Of a stretch of 64,000 bases of DNA, positions 34,441-48,255 are shown in pieces (position 1 is the first letter of the stretch; every line of letters starts with the position of its first letter). The translations under genes were made by a program, and so were the position numbers. The DNA is from Alnus glutinosa (Eukaryota; Streptophyta; Magnoliopsida; Fagales; Betulaceae): positions 3,736,761 through 3,800,760 of the forward strand of contig NC_084889.1 in assembly GCF_958979055.1 (NCBI RefSeq), written 5' to 3'. The notes beneath the pieces are model-generated. The model was not told where the DNA came from and did no database searches. It saw nothing but the letters and a program-made list of their open reading frames with translations.

Positions 34441-35329
34441 ACATGGGAGCCAGAAGGTCTCTCATTTCTGCGGCAGATGGGATGGTCTCTGTGGGGTAAA
34501 TCTTGGCAACAAGTTGAGCAAAACTTTCATACTTGTCTAGGAACTCCTTCTGCCAAAATACAAAACAACCTCCATTAGCATTGTCAACAAGCACCATACA
34601 AAGCTCATTGATGGTTGTATTACAACATTAGGCAATGAGGAATCAAAACCCAAAACAGCATATTCACTCTCAGTGGCCACATGATATTAGTTTAATTTCT
34701 TAACATCCTTAAACAAATGAAGAGTAATCCAACACCAAAAACTACCCAAGGAATGTAGGATAATGTTTCCTGCTTTTGATTGCAACTTTTGAGGGTCTCT
34801 TCCTGTATCTTTAATAGCATATGTTTGGGAGGGGGGGGGCTCCAAATATTTAAGTTTCAAAATTTGATTCCTATGTACTTTGCCCGCTAAACAATTTTTA
34901 GTCAATGCAGTAAAAGAATACTAGAGTTTTGCAACATCCAGATGCCAATTTGTCGCAGAGCCACAAAACTTGTAAAAGAAAGCCTTCAAGTACAAAGGCC
35001 CTGAACATCATTTAGAAAAAGAGATCCAACTTACCTTGCACTTATCCCATAAAGAAGGCAACAGTTCCTCTGAAGTTAAATTCTTCTGCAACTTCTTATA
35101 CATTGCACCGATGGACTTGTCAACCTGTATCGAGAGTAAGCCACAATATTATTACCAAAGCATGCTTCAAGCTAGGGAAAGGATAATCTAGGACTAGCCA
35201 CTTACCCCAGATAAACTGGATTTTAATATCTTTCGGAGATCCATTTTTGACAATCCAAGCTGGAATGGAATCTGAAATTTACGGAGTAATGATATAAGCC
35301 ACAACATTGAGCAGATTAATACATGCGCC

Positions 35330-35360
<31 letters not shown>

Positions 35361-38300
35361 AGTTATAAAAACAATAAAAAGATGGCTATAAGAAGGATAG
35401 CAGCCACTAGAACCAAACAGTTCTTCATTAAACATCTAGATTTAAAATAAACTTAGAACTACATTACCCTAGTACTGGAGCCAAAAGTGCTTTCTGTGAT
35501 AAGTCTTAACATGGAGAATAGTACCATGAACAGTTTTCGAATTCATTAAACAGAAGACCAAGCAGAAGTGTTGAATGACAAACTTTGCTACATAATCCCC
35601 AACTTTGAGACAGTCTTTATGGAGACAAATTATGTGGATTTTAAGCTATTCAAGGAAGTATTAGTCACCAAACTTAAAAGACATTTAAAGATAAAGTAAT
35701 TTTTAACTTAAAACATCTCTTATTCCAAAAATTAGTTGTAAATAAGAACCTAGGAATAGGATGATACAGTCACCAACATGCTAACCTCTTCTGGCGTGAT
35801 TGTGTACATCAGATCCTCGATTTTTTTAGCAAACTGGAAAAGTCGTTCAAATTGCTGCAGAAAAAATAGTGAGGATGTGGACATTCCCAATAAAATATTG
35901 AGATGCAACAAATGTGGAAAAACACTAGGCAACAAAGGTGGATTACTTACATTGTAAATAATCACGCTGATATGACGTGTGCAAGCTTGTTCATAAGCTT
36001 CACTTGCCTGGTGATAAAATTTAGCCAATGTAGGCACAACATTGGCCAGGTCATACAAACTGCATGCAAGTGTTTCTAATCAGCTAAGTGAACTAGATAG
36101 AGATTAAGAAGCATAACTTTTTTGCCCTTTAATACAACTTATAACTAGCTGGCACATGGGCAAAAAATACCTATTCTGAAAAGCTGCATAGTTCTCTAAC
36201 AGAAATATATCAGCATATTTGGGATCTGTTTGTGAAATTTTCTCCAATGTAACAAACATTATGCTAACCTGTCAAAAAAATCTTCCCAATGTAAGGAACA
36301 TATGGATATGGAACACAGTACGTAATAAACCAAAACCCCTATTGCAAGACTTCCATTACATAAATCAAATCAACAAACACAAGTTATTATCCAATTAAAA
36401 AAAAAACCAAATCAACAAGCAAAAGATATCATCAGCAACAATTATCACACTACCCGCAGCTCTAATTCTTACTAATCTCGTTCCAATGATGCTTGTATTT
36501 CATAATTCAAAAATGGAGAGGTGGACCATTGTTTTCAACCACAAAAATGATGTAGGACAAACGAGAATCCCAAAAATCACACAGCAAAATTAGGCAAAGT
36601 GAGAAGAAAGAAGCTAAGAGAGGAGAGAGAAAGAAGAGAAAGAAGCTAGAAAGAGAGAAGCCAAGGGAAGAGAGAAAGAGAGAGAGAAAGAGAGAAGCTA
36701 GGTGGAAGAGAGATAAAGGAGGGGGAAGTGAAAGAGAGAGAATCAATTTGTCATAATTTTATTCCATCAAAGTCTGCCTTCATTGGAGTACAAGAGACAC
36801 TTCAATAGACTACTAGACTAAACCCTCCGGCAATAACCATTTATTGACTTACCTAACATAATTTTATTGACTTAACTAGTATAATATAGGGCAAAGCCCA
36901 TTATTGAATTACCCAAAGTAATCTAGGGCAATCACCTATTTATTGAATTACCAAATACAGCACCATTGACTCTTAAAAAATTAAATAAAACATAAAATTA
37001 TTAGGACCCAATTAACTTCTTGTATCACACTGCATCAAAAAAAATTCTTTCCCATCCGTATGGGTTTTTGTCTGGGTGAGCCAGAGCAAAATTTATTTCC
37101 TTTCAAAAGAAACCAACACCTGAAAATTAATGGATTAATATTGTGATACATTACTGCTTTTGCTATTAACTATCATTTAGAAACTGAATGAAAGGACCAA
37201 ATTAAAATTTCATTAAAAGAAAGAAAAGGGCAAACGTAACTTGCACTCCTGCATGTGATAGAATCATGATGTTGTTTAATGCACTGTACCACTCATTGCA
37301 ACAACAGCATGAATGCATGTTTGAGAAAAAAAACACTCACAAATTTTGTGTATGCTTGATCAACCAAATCCCTAGATTGTCCTTGGATGTACTGCTCCAT
37401 GCGGGTTGCAAGAGTTGCAAATCTATGCAAAAGAGCATGCAAAACAGATTGACATAATGCACAAAAACTGAAATATTTCACGCGTAATTGAAAATTGAAA
37501 TTTAGAATATTATTATACTGAAGCACATGCAAAACCATTTCAATTCTCCAAATGTCCACATAAATATATCTGAAACTAGCCTTTGGACCAGTAGAAAATC
37601 CAGACCTAGAGTTAACTGGTGCAGAAACTCGAGAAGCCACATATATTTATCTAGAAAGGATTTACACCGAAAAGGGAAAATCAATTATACACAGGAAAAA
37701 GTTGAGGACAACTTAATCATCAAAACAAACAATGAAGATCGCATACAAATTTAATGAGATCTGGTCCAAACATCAAGCAGAACAACCAACTTAAGTGCTC
37801 TGACCCTAATGATCTGGAGAATATTTTTATTGTTCCCACCCGTTTATAGCATGAACAAACCTAGATTTGAGGCAAGCAAAAAGTGAGTGTTTCACTAATT
37901 TCAAGAAGTCCCCAAGTTGATTCAAGTTTTTGAGTCCAGGGAGCTGAACAGTGCACTTTACCCCATAATTTGAGTGTGTTTCAGTGCATCCACAAACAGA
38001 TGCAAGGGCTCCAATAACATCCAAGTCAAATGGTTACGACAGATCTACAAATTCAGAGACAAAAAGAACTCCTTTAAGTCTAAGAATAATCTTAAAGGAA
38101 ACATGCTTGGCCTATAGTTTTGATGGTATTCATTCCAGAAGCATAAAAACCTTTATCTGCCATACCATTCTAGCACAAGGAATATCTTTAGCTAATTATG
38201 TAATCACTTAAATAATGTAAATTTTGTCAACTTAGTGTTCATTACTAACCTAGAACATTTGGGTAATATTTCTGAATCAAGTATGTCCAGTGTAAAATAT

Positions 38301-41300
38301 CCAGAGGCAACACATTACTGAATTTGTTTGTTAATAAATAACCACAAAACATCTTTGCCAAATAAAAACGCCTCCCAAGTATCACAATCTTCAATCCACC
38401 AATACGAAGAGCTTATCAACCTCAGTAAGTTTCATGCTCTCAAATCAAGTTGCAAAGCATACTCCTATTAGTTCATTACTCAACAACTTTGTGCCATATT
38501 GGCACAGGCGAACTAGAAATTTGTACTGTCCAACACTTTACTTGTCCAGTATAAAAGTTCATCCAATTCTATCTATACCATTAATGCACCACGATTTTTT
38601 TGCCCTTTAATAACACTTAGAGAGGATAAACATGGAACATAAACATTATCTACAACAGTTAACATGCAATTGATTCATCTCACTGAAGACTGAGAATTGA
38701 ACAATATTGCAAATATAAAATGTAGATATTCCCTTGCTTCTACAGCTCATGTATATTTTCAGAAAATTTGAATAAAAATAAATTAGAAACACAAGCTTCT
38801 TATGACTACTTCCCTTTTATGAATTCTAAATTTTTTATCAGCTAATGAAAAAGTGTATGTCCAAATTTCAATTGCCATAGATTCTCATGAAGTCATTAAT
38901 ATGCATCAAACAGAAGAAGTATAAGCCTCTGGTTTCCACTTTACCGTGGAATGTATGATAAGACACCCATCTGCCTAACATTGCGCTCATTCTTTTCAAT
39001 CTGGTGACAGGCTTCATCCACAAACTGCAGTACAATTCAAAAGTTAAATGGATACAAATCATGCTCTTCATAATGCACATGGCTATGATCCATTTCTGGT
39101 TAAAGTTAAAACTTACACGGCTGAACTGCATAGAAATTCTCGACTCTAGGTCACCAAGCAAGAGACGCACAAATCCTGCTGCATCCGCTTTCTGACCTGA
39201 GAGATAGCGCTCCGTAATTCCATGCATTGATATGCAGCGCAAAGGATCAATCTTGTATGCCCAGTCCACCACAGCATAAAAGTCTTCCTGAAATTCATAT
39301 AAATTGGCACCTTCTATTAAAACTAAATTAAGCCCTGTAGACCTCCAACAAGTGCCTAGTAAACAACTTTACAAGTGTTTTTTTTTTTTTTTTTTTAATA
39401 GTAAGAAAATTTCATTAAAAAAACGTAAGGCGCCCTTAAGTACACAAGAAGTATACACAGGGACAACTCAGCTAGCCCACATAAAAAACCCAAGGGGAAC
39501 TACAAACCCACAACAAGTAGATTATAGAAGACAGTGATGAAGAAGATGAAGCCAACTTTACAACACTTCCATGTTATAAAACTTAAAATTAGACAGAGAT
39601 GGAGGAAAATCTTTTTTTTGATAAGTAATAATTCATTAAAAAGCACAGAGGGACGCAATCCTAGTACATAAAAAGTATACAAAAGAGCCCTTAATCAAAG
39701 GAAAGATGGAGGAAAATCTTAAGATCAAGTGAATTATTAACGGGCATCAAAAAACATTGTTAGCTGAACTCCAGTATATCTGGATGCTCTGCAATTTTGT
39801 CACTAAAAATTACTAATACATTTTGCAGAATATCCACTAGTCCAACCATCATCTCCTTTATCTGCCCCTTTTATTAAGTTGACAACTTCGCTCATTCCAA
39901 ACAGACGACCAGGAGTTGGACCTTTGACCATTTTATACCCCCCTCTACTTTAGATTTGGAAATTAAGTTGCGGACTGACCAAGATGAGTTACTTTCTGTA
40001 TAAAGAAACCATTTATTCCCCTCCATATATAATTTTCAATACAATCTTCCGAACCAACCAGGTACCACTATGTAAACTTAAAATTCTCATTGACAGAACC
40101 TTGCCCGACATGAATCTTCACTTGACACCTATCATAATGTGTTTAAGGCGACAGAATGCCCTTCAAAAAAGTAACACCTGGCATTACTTCCAGTTCTAAG
40201 CTCCTTGGTGTTCAATCATCCATTGAGATCCTCAGATTGGATGATCATAATAACACATTGGGTTTGCAAGTTTTGGCCAAAGAACATGATCTGAATTCTG
40301 AAATGATATCCACAAAATTACATGTGTCTCTCTTTCCAAAAACTAATGGGAACTTTTTTGATAAGGAAAACATGTAAACACAAGCAACTGCAAATGCCAA
40401 AGGCTCATGTAGTCATGTGAGTATAATGTGTACATTACTTGGATTCCATCAAGTAAGTTCTGAAGAGATTCATTTAATGCTGCAAGCTCTGCTGAATTTT
40501 TACCTACAAAATTAAAAAAGTTCATTTCAATGTCACACTTCAAGAACTAAGAGTAGCATAACTTCGTAACACACATCAAAGACAAACATAAAAAAGACTA
40601 ACGGCTGGCTGGAGAAAAAAATACCAGTTTTACTGTCATTGTCATCAATATCCATAATTCCCAAATCATCATCATCGTCATATCCAGTTTTATTGCCATT
40701 AACAAGACCTCCTGGAGGAACAAGGGCAGGAACTTCAAAGCACATGAAGTGCGCAAAAAAAGAACTCTGCAGTTTGCACCATATTAGTACTGAACATAAC
40801 TTAAATTCTGGAACATATGCATATAATTAGGACTCTAACCTCATCTACAAGGAGTGGGATAAAAATAGTCAGCATCTTGGCATAAGCCTCAGAAACTGTA
40901 GAAGTGTCCGCAGCATTCACATTTTGACCAGAACCTGTGGAAGGTTCAAGCCAGACAGTTGGATTTCTCGATGCTTTTGTACTAGCACGAAGCTCGTTTG
41001 CAAATTCACGAGCCTGTAAATAATTAATAGAAATGTCAAACCATATTTTATAACTGATTGAAATACTCAATTGCCAGAATTTCCTACAACTAATATCAAA
41101 CCCAAGATATGGATAACGAGAACAGTTAATTAACTTGTATAAAACACTGTTGCAACCATAATGTCATCCATCCCTACTTAGAATGAAGACAAAAAGAATT
41201 ACCATAAAGCAAGTTTTGCATATCAACTTAGTGGATGACACCTCTAAATAATTAATAAGATAACTATATAATACAAAGTGTACATAGAACAATTTTTTTA

Positions 41301-44300
41301 ACACAAAGTAGAACCATATTGCGAAGAAGTCAGTGAATAAACTAAATTAGAAAAAGATGTCAGAGACAATTTAATCTGTAATCTTCATGCTTCCACCATA
41401 GGCAGAATGTTGAAATAGCACATGGACATAACAGATTTCTCTTTTCTGGTATGTGGGAGAGGGGGGAAGGTGGGGTTTTCTATATGCAACTCAGCTTCCT
41501 GAAAATGAAGTGATGTCCCAGCAAACAAAGTCACAGTTATCAAAGAAGCCTACGAAAAGTGGTTACAGGGTATTTGGGAGCCACGGCTGGACATGCCAGG
41601 AGATTTTCTTAGCAAATAAGGTGTCTGCATTTGTGTGTAAAGTCACTAAACTTAAATTCCAACCATATGGACAGAGCATGGCAGTTGGAAAGAAGTACAA
41701 AAATAAATATATGCCATTGACCAGTGCAATATTAGCAGTTTTAACCATATTCAAGTTAACTCCATTTAGACGATATCTGATAAGATCAGCTAAACTATCA
41801 TGCCATGCACACTGACCTAATCTTCTGCTAGACAAGACAATGACCCAATCTATCTACTAGAGTTTTAAGTAAATGTTTTCAACTGCTGTGGCTTTTGTCT
41901 TTCAGAAAGCGTGGAGATTAAAAACAAATATATCTGTCAGATAAGACACTTCAAGTCAGGCAAAGCTAGAATAGATGCAGCCAAGCATGCAAAATTGTTC
42001 AAATATGGAAGGACAGCTAAGCTGGAGCTTTGCAGTTACAGTGGCAAATTAAAAAGTTGAAATTATTCTCTAGGCACAAGGCTTATAGCTGAACCCAATG
42101 AACCCCCCTTGAATCAGTTAAATTCTGAATTGGTACAAAATTGAATCAGCATAAATGAGACCTCCTATTACCAAATAGATAGCGATCACAGATTTACTAT
42201 AAAAGAATGTAGCTATTCTCCAGTTGATTGAAATGCATATGCAAATACCTAGCCTGCCCATGACAAACCATAGGGATTACAAGAAATCATAGCATCTAGG
42301 TCTTCACTTAAAAAGATAATTAATAATAAAGTTGTACAACCTTAACATGAGATGAATATGTTCACAGTATATACTAAAACTAAACTAAAATCAAGATAAT
42401 GTTGTAGAAGATTTTGTGTTCCCTGACCTCCCGACGAAGAAGCAAGTTCAGGGAGTTACAATAAGCTTTTCTCAGTGAACCCAGGCAATTCTTATCAAGA
42501 CTCTGCACATACAAACAGTTAAAATAATGAGGAAAAGAAGCACATACAGGCATGTGTGCACACAAATGGCTTTCAACATTTACTGCAATTTGCCTAAAAA
42601 ATTGACCTTTAAATGTTGAAGAAGGCGAGCGTATGTCCTGCATTTGTATCGCAAATCAGCATGATCGGGCCTCTTTAACTGTCCCCGCTATTCAAAAAAG
42701 CAAACAAGCAATACAGAGTTAAACCACAAAAGCTATTAACATTTCCACGTAAACAACATGATGATGAGGAAAAGAAGTACCTGAGAAAAGTAACTCTTGT
42801 CGGCTATCATGAAATCCACCAGGCTGGCAAAGTAGTTTCTCAAGAACTCAGAAGCTCTCCTGACAAATGTACTTTTTAACTTTTCAAGCTCTGCTCGCTT
42901 CTCTTTAACCTGTGAAAGTTTCGGCTACTACCATTAAAATGAGACAGTTTGGGGAATATATCATATTCTAAAAGACGTCCTGATATGGCTTCAAGGGCAA
43001 GGGCCATGATTAATAAAGAACATATTCGCCAATACAGTGTCCTTCAAGTTCACACTCTAATTCATGAAGAATGGCATTTACAATGAAAGTAAGAAATTAA
43101 GCCATGGTAGCACATTCAGGTTCGTTCTTGAACTCAACAACTACTATAGTCAGTTGGCAGCTCACAACAGCTATGACAAATACATAGCCAAGATGCTGGC
43201 AGTTGGTATTGGAACCAAGATTAAATATTTGAAAATAAAAGTTAAAATATAGAATGAGGTTAAAAAAGGAAATAAAAAAATAAAAAAGGGGGCAAGGTTT
43301 CCATGGTCCTTATAGTATCTGCTGTGGCGTGGGAACTTCAAATTTTCTGTAGCTCTGTTTCATTGTTACAGCTGCCCCATCCCCTCCAACACACACAAAC
43401 ACAAAAACACACCCAAAAAGACATAACGAGTAATCACTCTTTTCATTATAGGTAAACACAACACATGCACCCATACAAGAGTGAACATGTGACCTCGCCC
43501 TCCCGTCTCTAGGGGACGGAGATGCCATTTGGCCCAAAGATCATTGACAGCTAAAGTTATCTCGAAATTCTGGAATTTTCAGATCATATGGATCGTCCCA
43601 CAATATTAGACCACCCTATAGCCTATAGAAATAACAATGGAAAGTTCTATTCTATCTAGAACAACAGCCTGCTAGACCACATAATTATTTAAAAAAGAAA
43701 AAATATGAAAAACAAAGAAAAAGGCAGAGTGCATACAGCTCGCATGTTTGCATAGGTGGGATCCAAATTAGGTACTTCAAGGCCACGCAAAGCGCCAGTT
43801 AGCCACTCACATGCTTCTATATTTTGAAGCATACGAGCCTCATCAAATGAACCTCCTGTCAAACATGCTGCATACTACAACCAAGGAAAAGTCATCAGAA
43901 AGACCAACAAAAGCCTAAACAAGTGAACCAAACTCAAACAAGTAATCCAACTTTTAGAAAGAAACTGATCAACGAAGTACCTCCGAAGGGACACGCAATC
44001 GTTCAAGAAGCTTATCAAGTTCCTCAATGAGAGATTTATTATTCACAGATTGCATCTCCAACTTGTTATTGCGGGTTTCTATCTGGATAGGAGTCAAGAA
44101 GGTTACAGGTCAACTTAAGACAAACCCTAATACAATTATATAGCAATTACTCTTTAGACAAACCCTAATACAATTATGATAGCAATCCAAGTCAAATCCA
44201 GCTAGTGGCTGCAAAACAAAAGCTGTATTTTTTTCATCAACAAAGTTCCAAGTTACTACAATCAAAGAGTTTGTTGGAACTATAATTAAAAAGTGAAAAA

Positions 44301-44511
44301 AAGAAAAGAAAAGAAAAGAAAAAGATGTGGGACATAGATAATTTATACTAAAAAAATAAGGGAAAAAAAGAACTAAACATCTGGATGATCAACATCCTTA
44401 ATAAAATAAAATTCGAAGTGAAGACAAAAAGCCCAGGCAGAAGGCAGCAACATGGCCTTGACCAGGGACACTTTGATAAATATGCATGTCTTTGTGCGCA
44501 CATTTTTTTTT

Positions 44512-44542
<31 letters not shown>

Positions 44543-47500
44543 GGGAGGGGGGGTGTTTGGGTTTCAAAGCTATATCATTTTAGTCGAGTTTAAGAATGTG
44601 GTTTTTTGCCCTGACAAGCTAGGTAAACAAAAAAGTGGGCCAGCCAGAAATACAAGAGAAACATCACATGAACAAAATTAGTATGTAGAAGTCCCTACCG
44701 ACTCAATGTCCTCTCTCATGTGTCTAAGTTTCACATTAAAGATGCCTAACCATTCATCCATGTCGTCAACACAACTTGTTGCTGCTTCAAGCCCTTGCAA
44801 TACCTGCAAGACCCGCAAATCAAAAATAAATCACAACACTAGCCATCACCTTTAAGTGATAACCACAAACAGCAAAACCATTCATCAAGTGTTCCAGAAA
44901 AAGAGAATAAAAAACACCTCATCTATCAAAGGTTCACTTTCCAAAATGGCATGCACATTTGCAGCTTCCAAAGCCAGAAGCTCTCTCTTCAACCTTTCAG
45001 AAAATGCCTCTGCCTCGCCAATGCCCATGACATAACTGCAAGCCACACCATTTTTGGAAAACTCAACTATATTGAGAGAGTTTTAACAAGTAGAACTATA
45101 AGAGTGGTGCAAGAAAGGTGGTAATTGGCTTTCCATTTCAGTAATAACCAGAATTAGCATTTAAGAATTTCAAAGAGTAGGAGTGTAACACTACAACTCT
45201 CAAACTCTTCTTCATCAATCAAGAAAAATTCGGATGCAATCAGCCATTTTTTCTTCAACAAGAACATAAAATCCAATTCAAGCCCTAGATCTATCAAACT
45301 TCAGGACATTAACAGAATATGGAACTAAAAGAAAATAAAATAACATCTTGCAAATCTTCTGGAACAGCTAGATGAGAACAAAAAGGGAATGGCCCACTTG
45401 GCATTTTCTTTAAGTACAAAAGCTGTATGAAATGGATACTTCTTGGTCAACTAGTGCCTACAAAATCAGAAGATAATTGTGTACAAAGCCTTTTATGGCC
45501 AGTTATGCTTCGTGGAATAAAAATTGCATTGTGAAGAAACATTGAACTGCAGTATTATGATTTCACTTAATTAGACATGGCAAACATTAATGCTGTTTAT
45601 TGCACCCTCCACCTCTAACTCCTGTTTTTATTTGAAATTGAAACTCATACCATTGAGGAAATTTCAATAGTCTTGTATTGTTAGTATATGTCTCGACCAA
45701 ATGACAACAGGCAATCTTTATCAAATATCAACCATCCATCCCAAATTAACCAAACAACAATAAAAGACACAAATAAATAGTCCCATCTCAGAACAACGAA
45801 TGCTAACAATACATACGTTCCCAGAAGAGCCTCCATATCCTCCTCCTCAGCCTGGGAGACAAGTTCTTTTTCAACGCTCACTTTCAAGTCACTTTCAGTC
45901 ACTGCCGCTGCAACTGGCCCATCCTGTATGTTCCTTTGAGTACTCACTGCGGGTGTATTTTCCTACTCAACAGGAAATGAAATGAAGTTAAGTCTGTTAG
46001 ACTGTAAGACTTCACATGAGATAATCAGAAAGGGAGAAGATCATCATATGCACCTTCGCCCAAAGAGCCATCTCCACAACATCTATGCCAACAACTTTGG
46101 GAAGACGACCCAGTACATCTTTGCAGATATTTAAGATACAAAGCAAAAGGCGGTTCCTATAAGAAAATAGATGCATACAGAGAATCAGTAACTAAATACA
46201 ATTTATTCCTAGACAACATGAAAACACCATAAAATAGGATATATTTAAGTGTGCATTGCTCCCATGAAATTACCTATCATCGATATTGCGCATGGTCCAT
46301 TGAGGTGGAGCAACACTCTGGCTTCTGAGGTTGTCGAAACCCTATAAGAAGTTCAATCAGAAACTAAACGGGAAAAAAGAATGTGTTTGTATGGGTATTG
46401 TACGTATATACACGAAGAAAAAGAAAAACCAATCAAGTAAAAGTTTCTTCTCATTTTGCTAGAGTGTTACATGCATATTCTTTGACACAAACTGTCCTCA
46501 GGCAGTGTTTAGATAATTGGAATCCACATGTAACATAGAGTTGTATCCGAGGCACATCAGAGATTCAACATTACCAGCGTAAATGTAAATCCACTGGGAT
46601 CATTTGCTATAACCTCAACCTTCGATAGATGCTTTAACTTGTACAACTTTGCAGGCTGCAAATGCAAGCAATTTCCTCAAAAAGTTAAAATCAAAAAGAT
46701 GACCGGAAAGATTTACAGAATCAAAAACAGATAGGAAGTAATGCAACTCACTTTTGACCCTTATATTGACCTCATTGTCAGTGATTCTATTTCCTCCCTT
46801 TTTAAATTTTATTTGAGTGGATAGGAAGTAACATTGCTTTCTGTCGCCAATGCTTATTCTCTTTTTCCAAAGTGCATAATTTTGTTAGATCACACAAGCC
46901 TAGAAGTTGGCAGAGCCAGCCTCATGGGCCTAAACTTACAACCAAGCAGCCGATAGGTTGTGGTCAGCAATGATCACATGTATATTGGGCTTTGGTGGGG
47001 CTTGTGTTCTATTACTATGCCTATATCCATTTTAGGACAATAGAATTTAAAAACATTTTGAACAGTTCTGTAATGAACAAAATAAAAATAAATTTGAAAA
47101 TTACCTCAAGAACTCCTCCAGTGGAATATTTTAAGACTCGAAGAAAAGCTTTTAACCGCTGACCTTTCGATTTTGCTGCGGTAACCACGCACATTCATTA
47201 ACAATGCCACACAAATCAAATGCTATAAATGAAACTTGCAGATCATTTTAACATGTGGTAGATTAAATATCTCTATGTGCACGCATGTGAGGGTGTATGT
47301 ATATACAAGACTTATCATATTTTTTTATTCATCTATATATAGTACAGAACACAAGCAAACCCTAAATAAGCTTGGGAGTACTTTAAACAACAAGAACATA
47401 AAGATGGAAATGCCAAATCACACCTATTTATAGTCATTAAACTACTATGTTAACTACATATATCGAAACTTTTTCAAATTCTTAAATTTCTCTTTTTTTG

Positions 47501-48255
47501 TTATTGATGATTACCTAGAGTAAAATTTCCTTGGGTGAGATTAACTTCTGCCTTAAAAGCACTCCAGTAGCATTTAATCTTAAAGTGCCATCCTTATAAT
47601 TCCAAATTATAATCACAGCCATATGATTTTGATATGAGTAAAGGCAACAAAGTTATACCTTCACTCATATCTTGGAATGTTCAGCACTTTCCCACCTATC
47701 CTACCAATTCCACGTCAATACCATTGTTGTAACAACATTTTCAACTATGTAGAGTTCACGGTGACAAATTCTAGATTTTCGTTTCTTTGTCAAAATTATT
47801 CAAGCAATAAGAACCTTGAAAAATTATAATAATAATAATATTATTAGGAAACATCTAATTGATTAATCACCACTTCTGGGTGAACTCTATGTGGCACCAA
47901 TTTAAATTTACAATGAACGCCATTTTCACTTTCAACATTCCCCAACGACACAAGCTCAAAATAATTGAAATTAATCGTATTTCGGTCAAATGGGACAAAA
48001 TTCACATCTTAAATTGGGATAAAACTGACAGATGAGGATAATCACGTAGCTCAAGAGCAAGAAATGGTAGTACTACGCACTGGAGAGAGCGAGAACCCTC
48101 GGCTTGGCCATCTGACGGCCCAGCTTGCCGGACTTTCCCCAGATCCCTCGGCTCTTGGCCACGCGGATTGACATCACGATCTTCTGCTTCGTGCCCTCGA
48201 TCGCGGCCTCGCACGCTCGCCTCAGCTCCTCGTCGTCTGCGCTGGATTTCGCCAT
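34439..48255 (-). CDS. SEC3A: Exocyst complex component SEC3
   Basis: Twenty-five exons join in phase to 882 residues (Arabidopsis SEC3A is of similar length). Minus-strand exons: 48255-48081, 47175-47105, 46655-46575, 46341-46274, 46156-46054, 45962-45817, 45035-44918, 44803-44699, 44082-43981, 43874-43737, 42909-42781, 42687-42607, 42502-42428, 41013-40840, 40766-40625, 40503-40439, 39287-39117, 39024-38945, 37422-37341, 36268-36171, 36059-35951, 35854-35786, 35271-35206, 35124-35035, 34549-34439. SEC3 is the landmark subunit of the octameric exocyst that tethers secretory vesicles to the plasma membrane. The N-terminus ([20 protein letters not shown]) and the following 150 residues form the PH-like lipid/ROP-binding part. 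A coiled coil follows ([18 protein letters not shown], about residue 260), then the helical rod region ending [10 protein letters not shown]. An acidic patch ([14 protein letters not shown]) is as in other plants. No damage is seen; introns hold LINE tails and homopolymers. Confidence 0.96.
35332..35360. repeat. Poly(G) run in SEC3 intron
   Basis: An uninterrupted run of 29 G follows GCGCCCC in the intron between exons 22 and 23. Such runs are rare in plant DNA and hard to sequence, so the true length is uncertain. Confidence 0.9.
36594..36742. repeat. GA-rich low-complexity tract in SEC3 intron
   Basis: Degenerate units of AGAGAGAAG and GAAGCTA repeat across about 150 bases between exons 19 and 20. 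On the gene's strand it is CT-rich, which explains the Ser/Leu/Phe-rich open frame there. Confidence 0.85.
39376..39540 (-). mobile_element. LINE 3' end fragment, antisense, in SEC3 intron
   Basis: Read on the minus strand it ends TGTATACTTCTTGTGTACTT, GGGCGCCTTACG, TTTTAATGAAATTTTCTTAC and a long A tail (the T run at 39379-39396 on the plus strand). It matches the tail at 27.3 kb, so it is the same LINE family. Only the 3' end is present, as is usual for 5'-truncated insertions. Confidence 0.6.
39610..39705 (-). mobile_element. Second LINE 3' end fragment in SEC3 intron
   Basis: On the minus strand it reads TGTATACTTTTTATGTACTA, then GCGTCCCTCTGTGC, AATGAATTATTACTTATC and A8. It is a related but distinct tail lying about 70 bases from the first, so two LINE insertions of one lineage sit side by side in the same intron. 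Confidence 0.55.
44503..44553. repeat. T19-G24-A-G7 homopolymer block in SEC3 intron
   Basis: Nineteen T are followed directly by 24 G, one A and seven G, in the intron between exons 8 and 9. The lengths may be affected by assembly. Confidence 0.9.
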
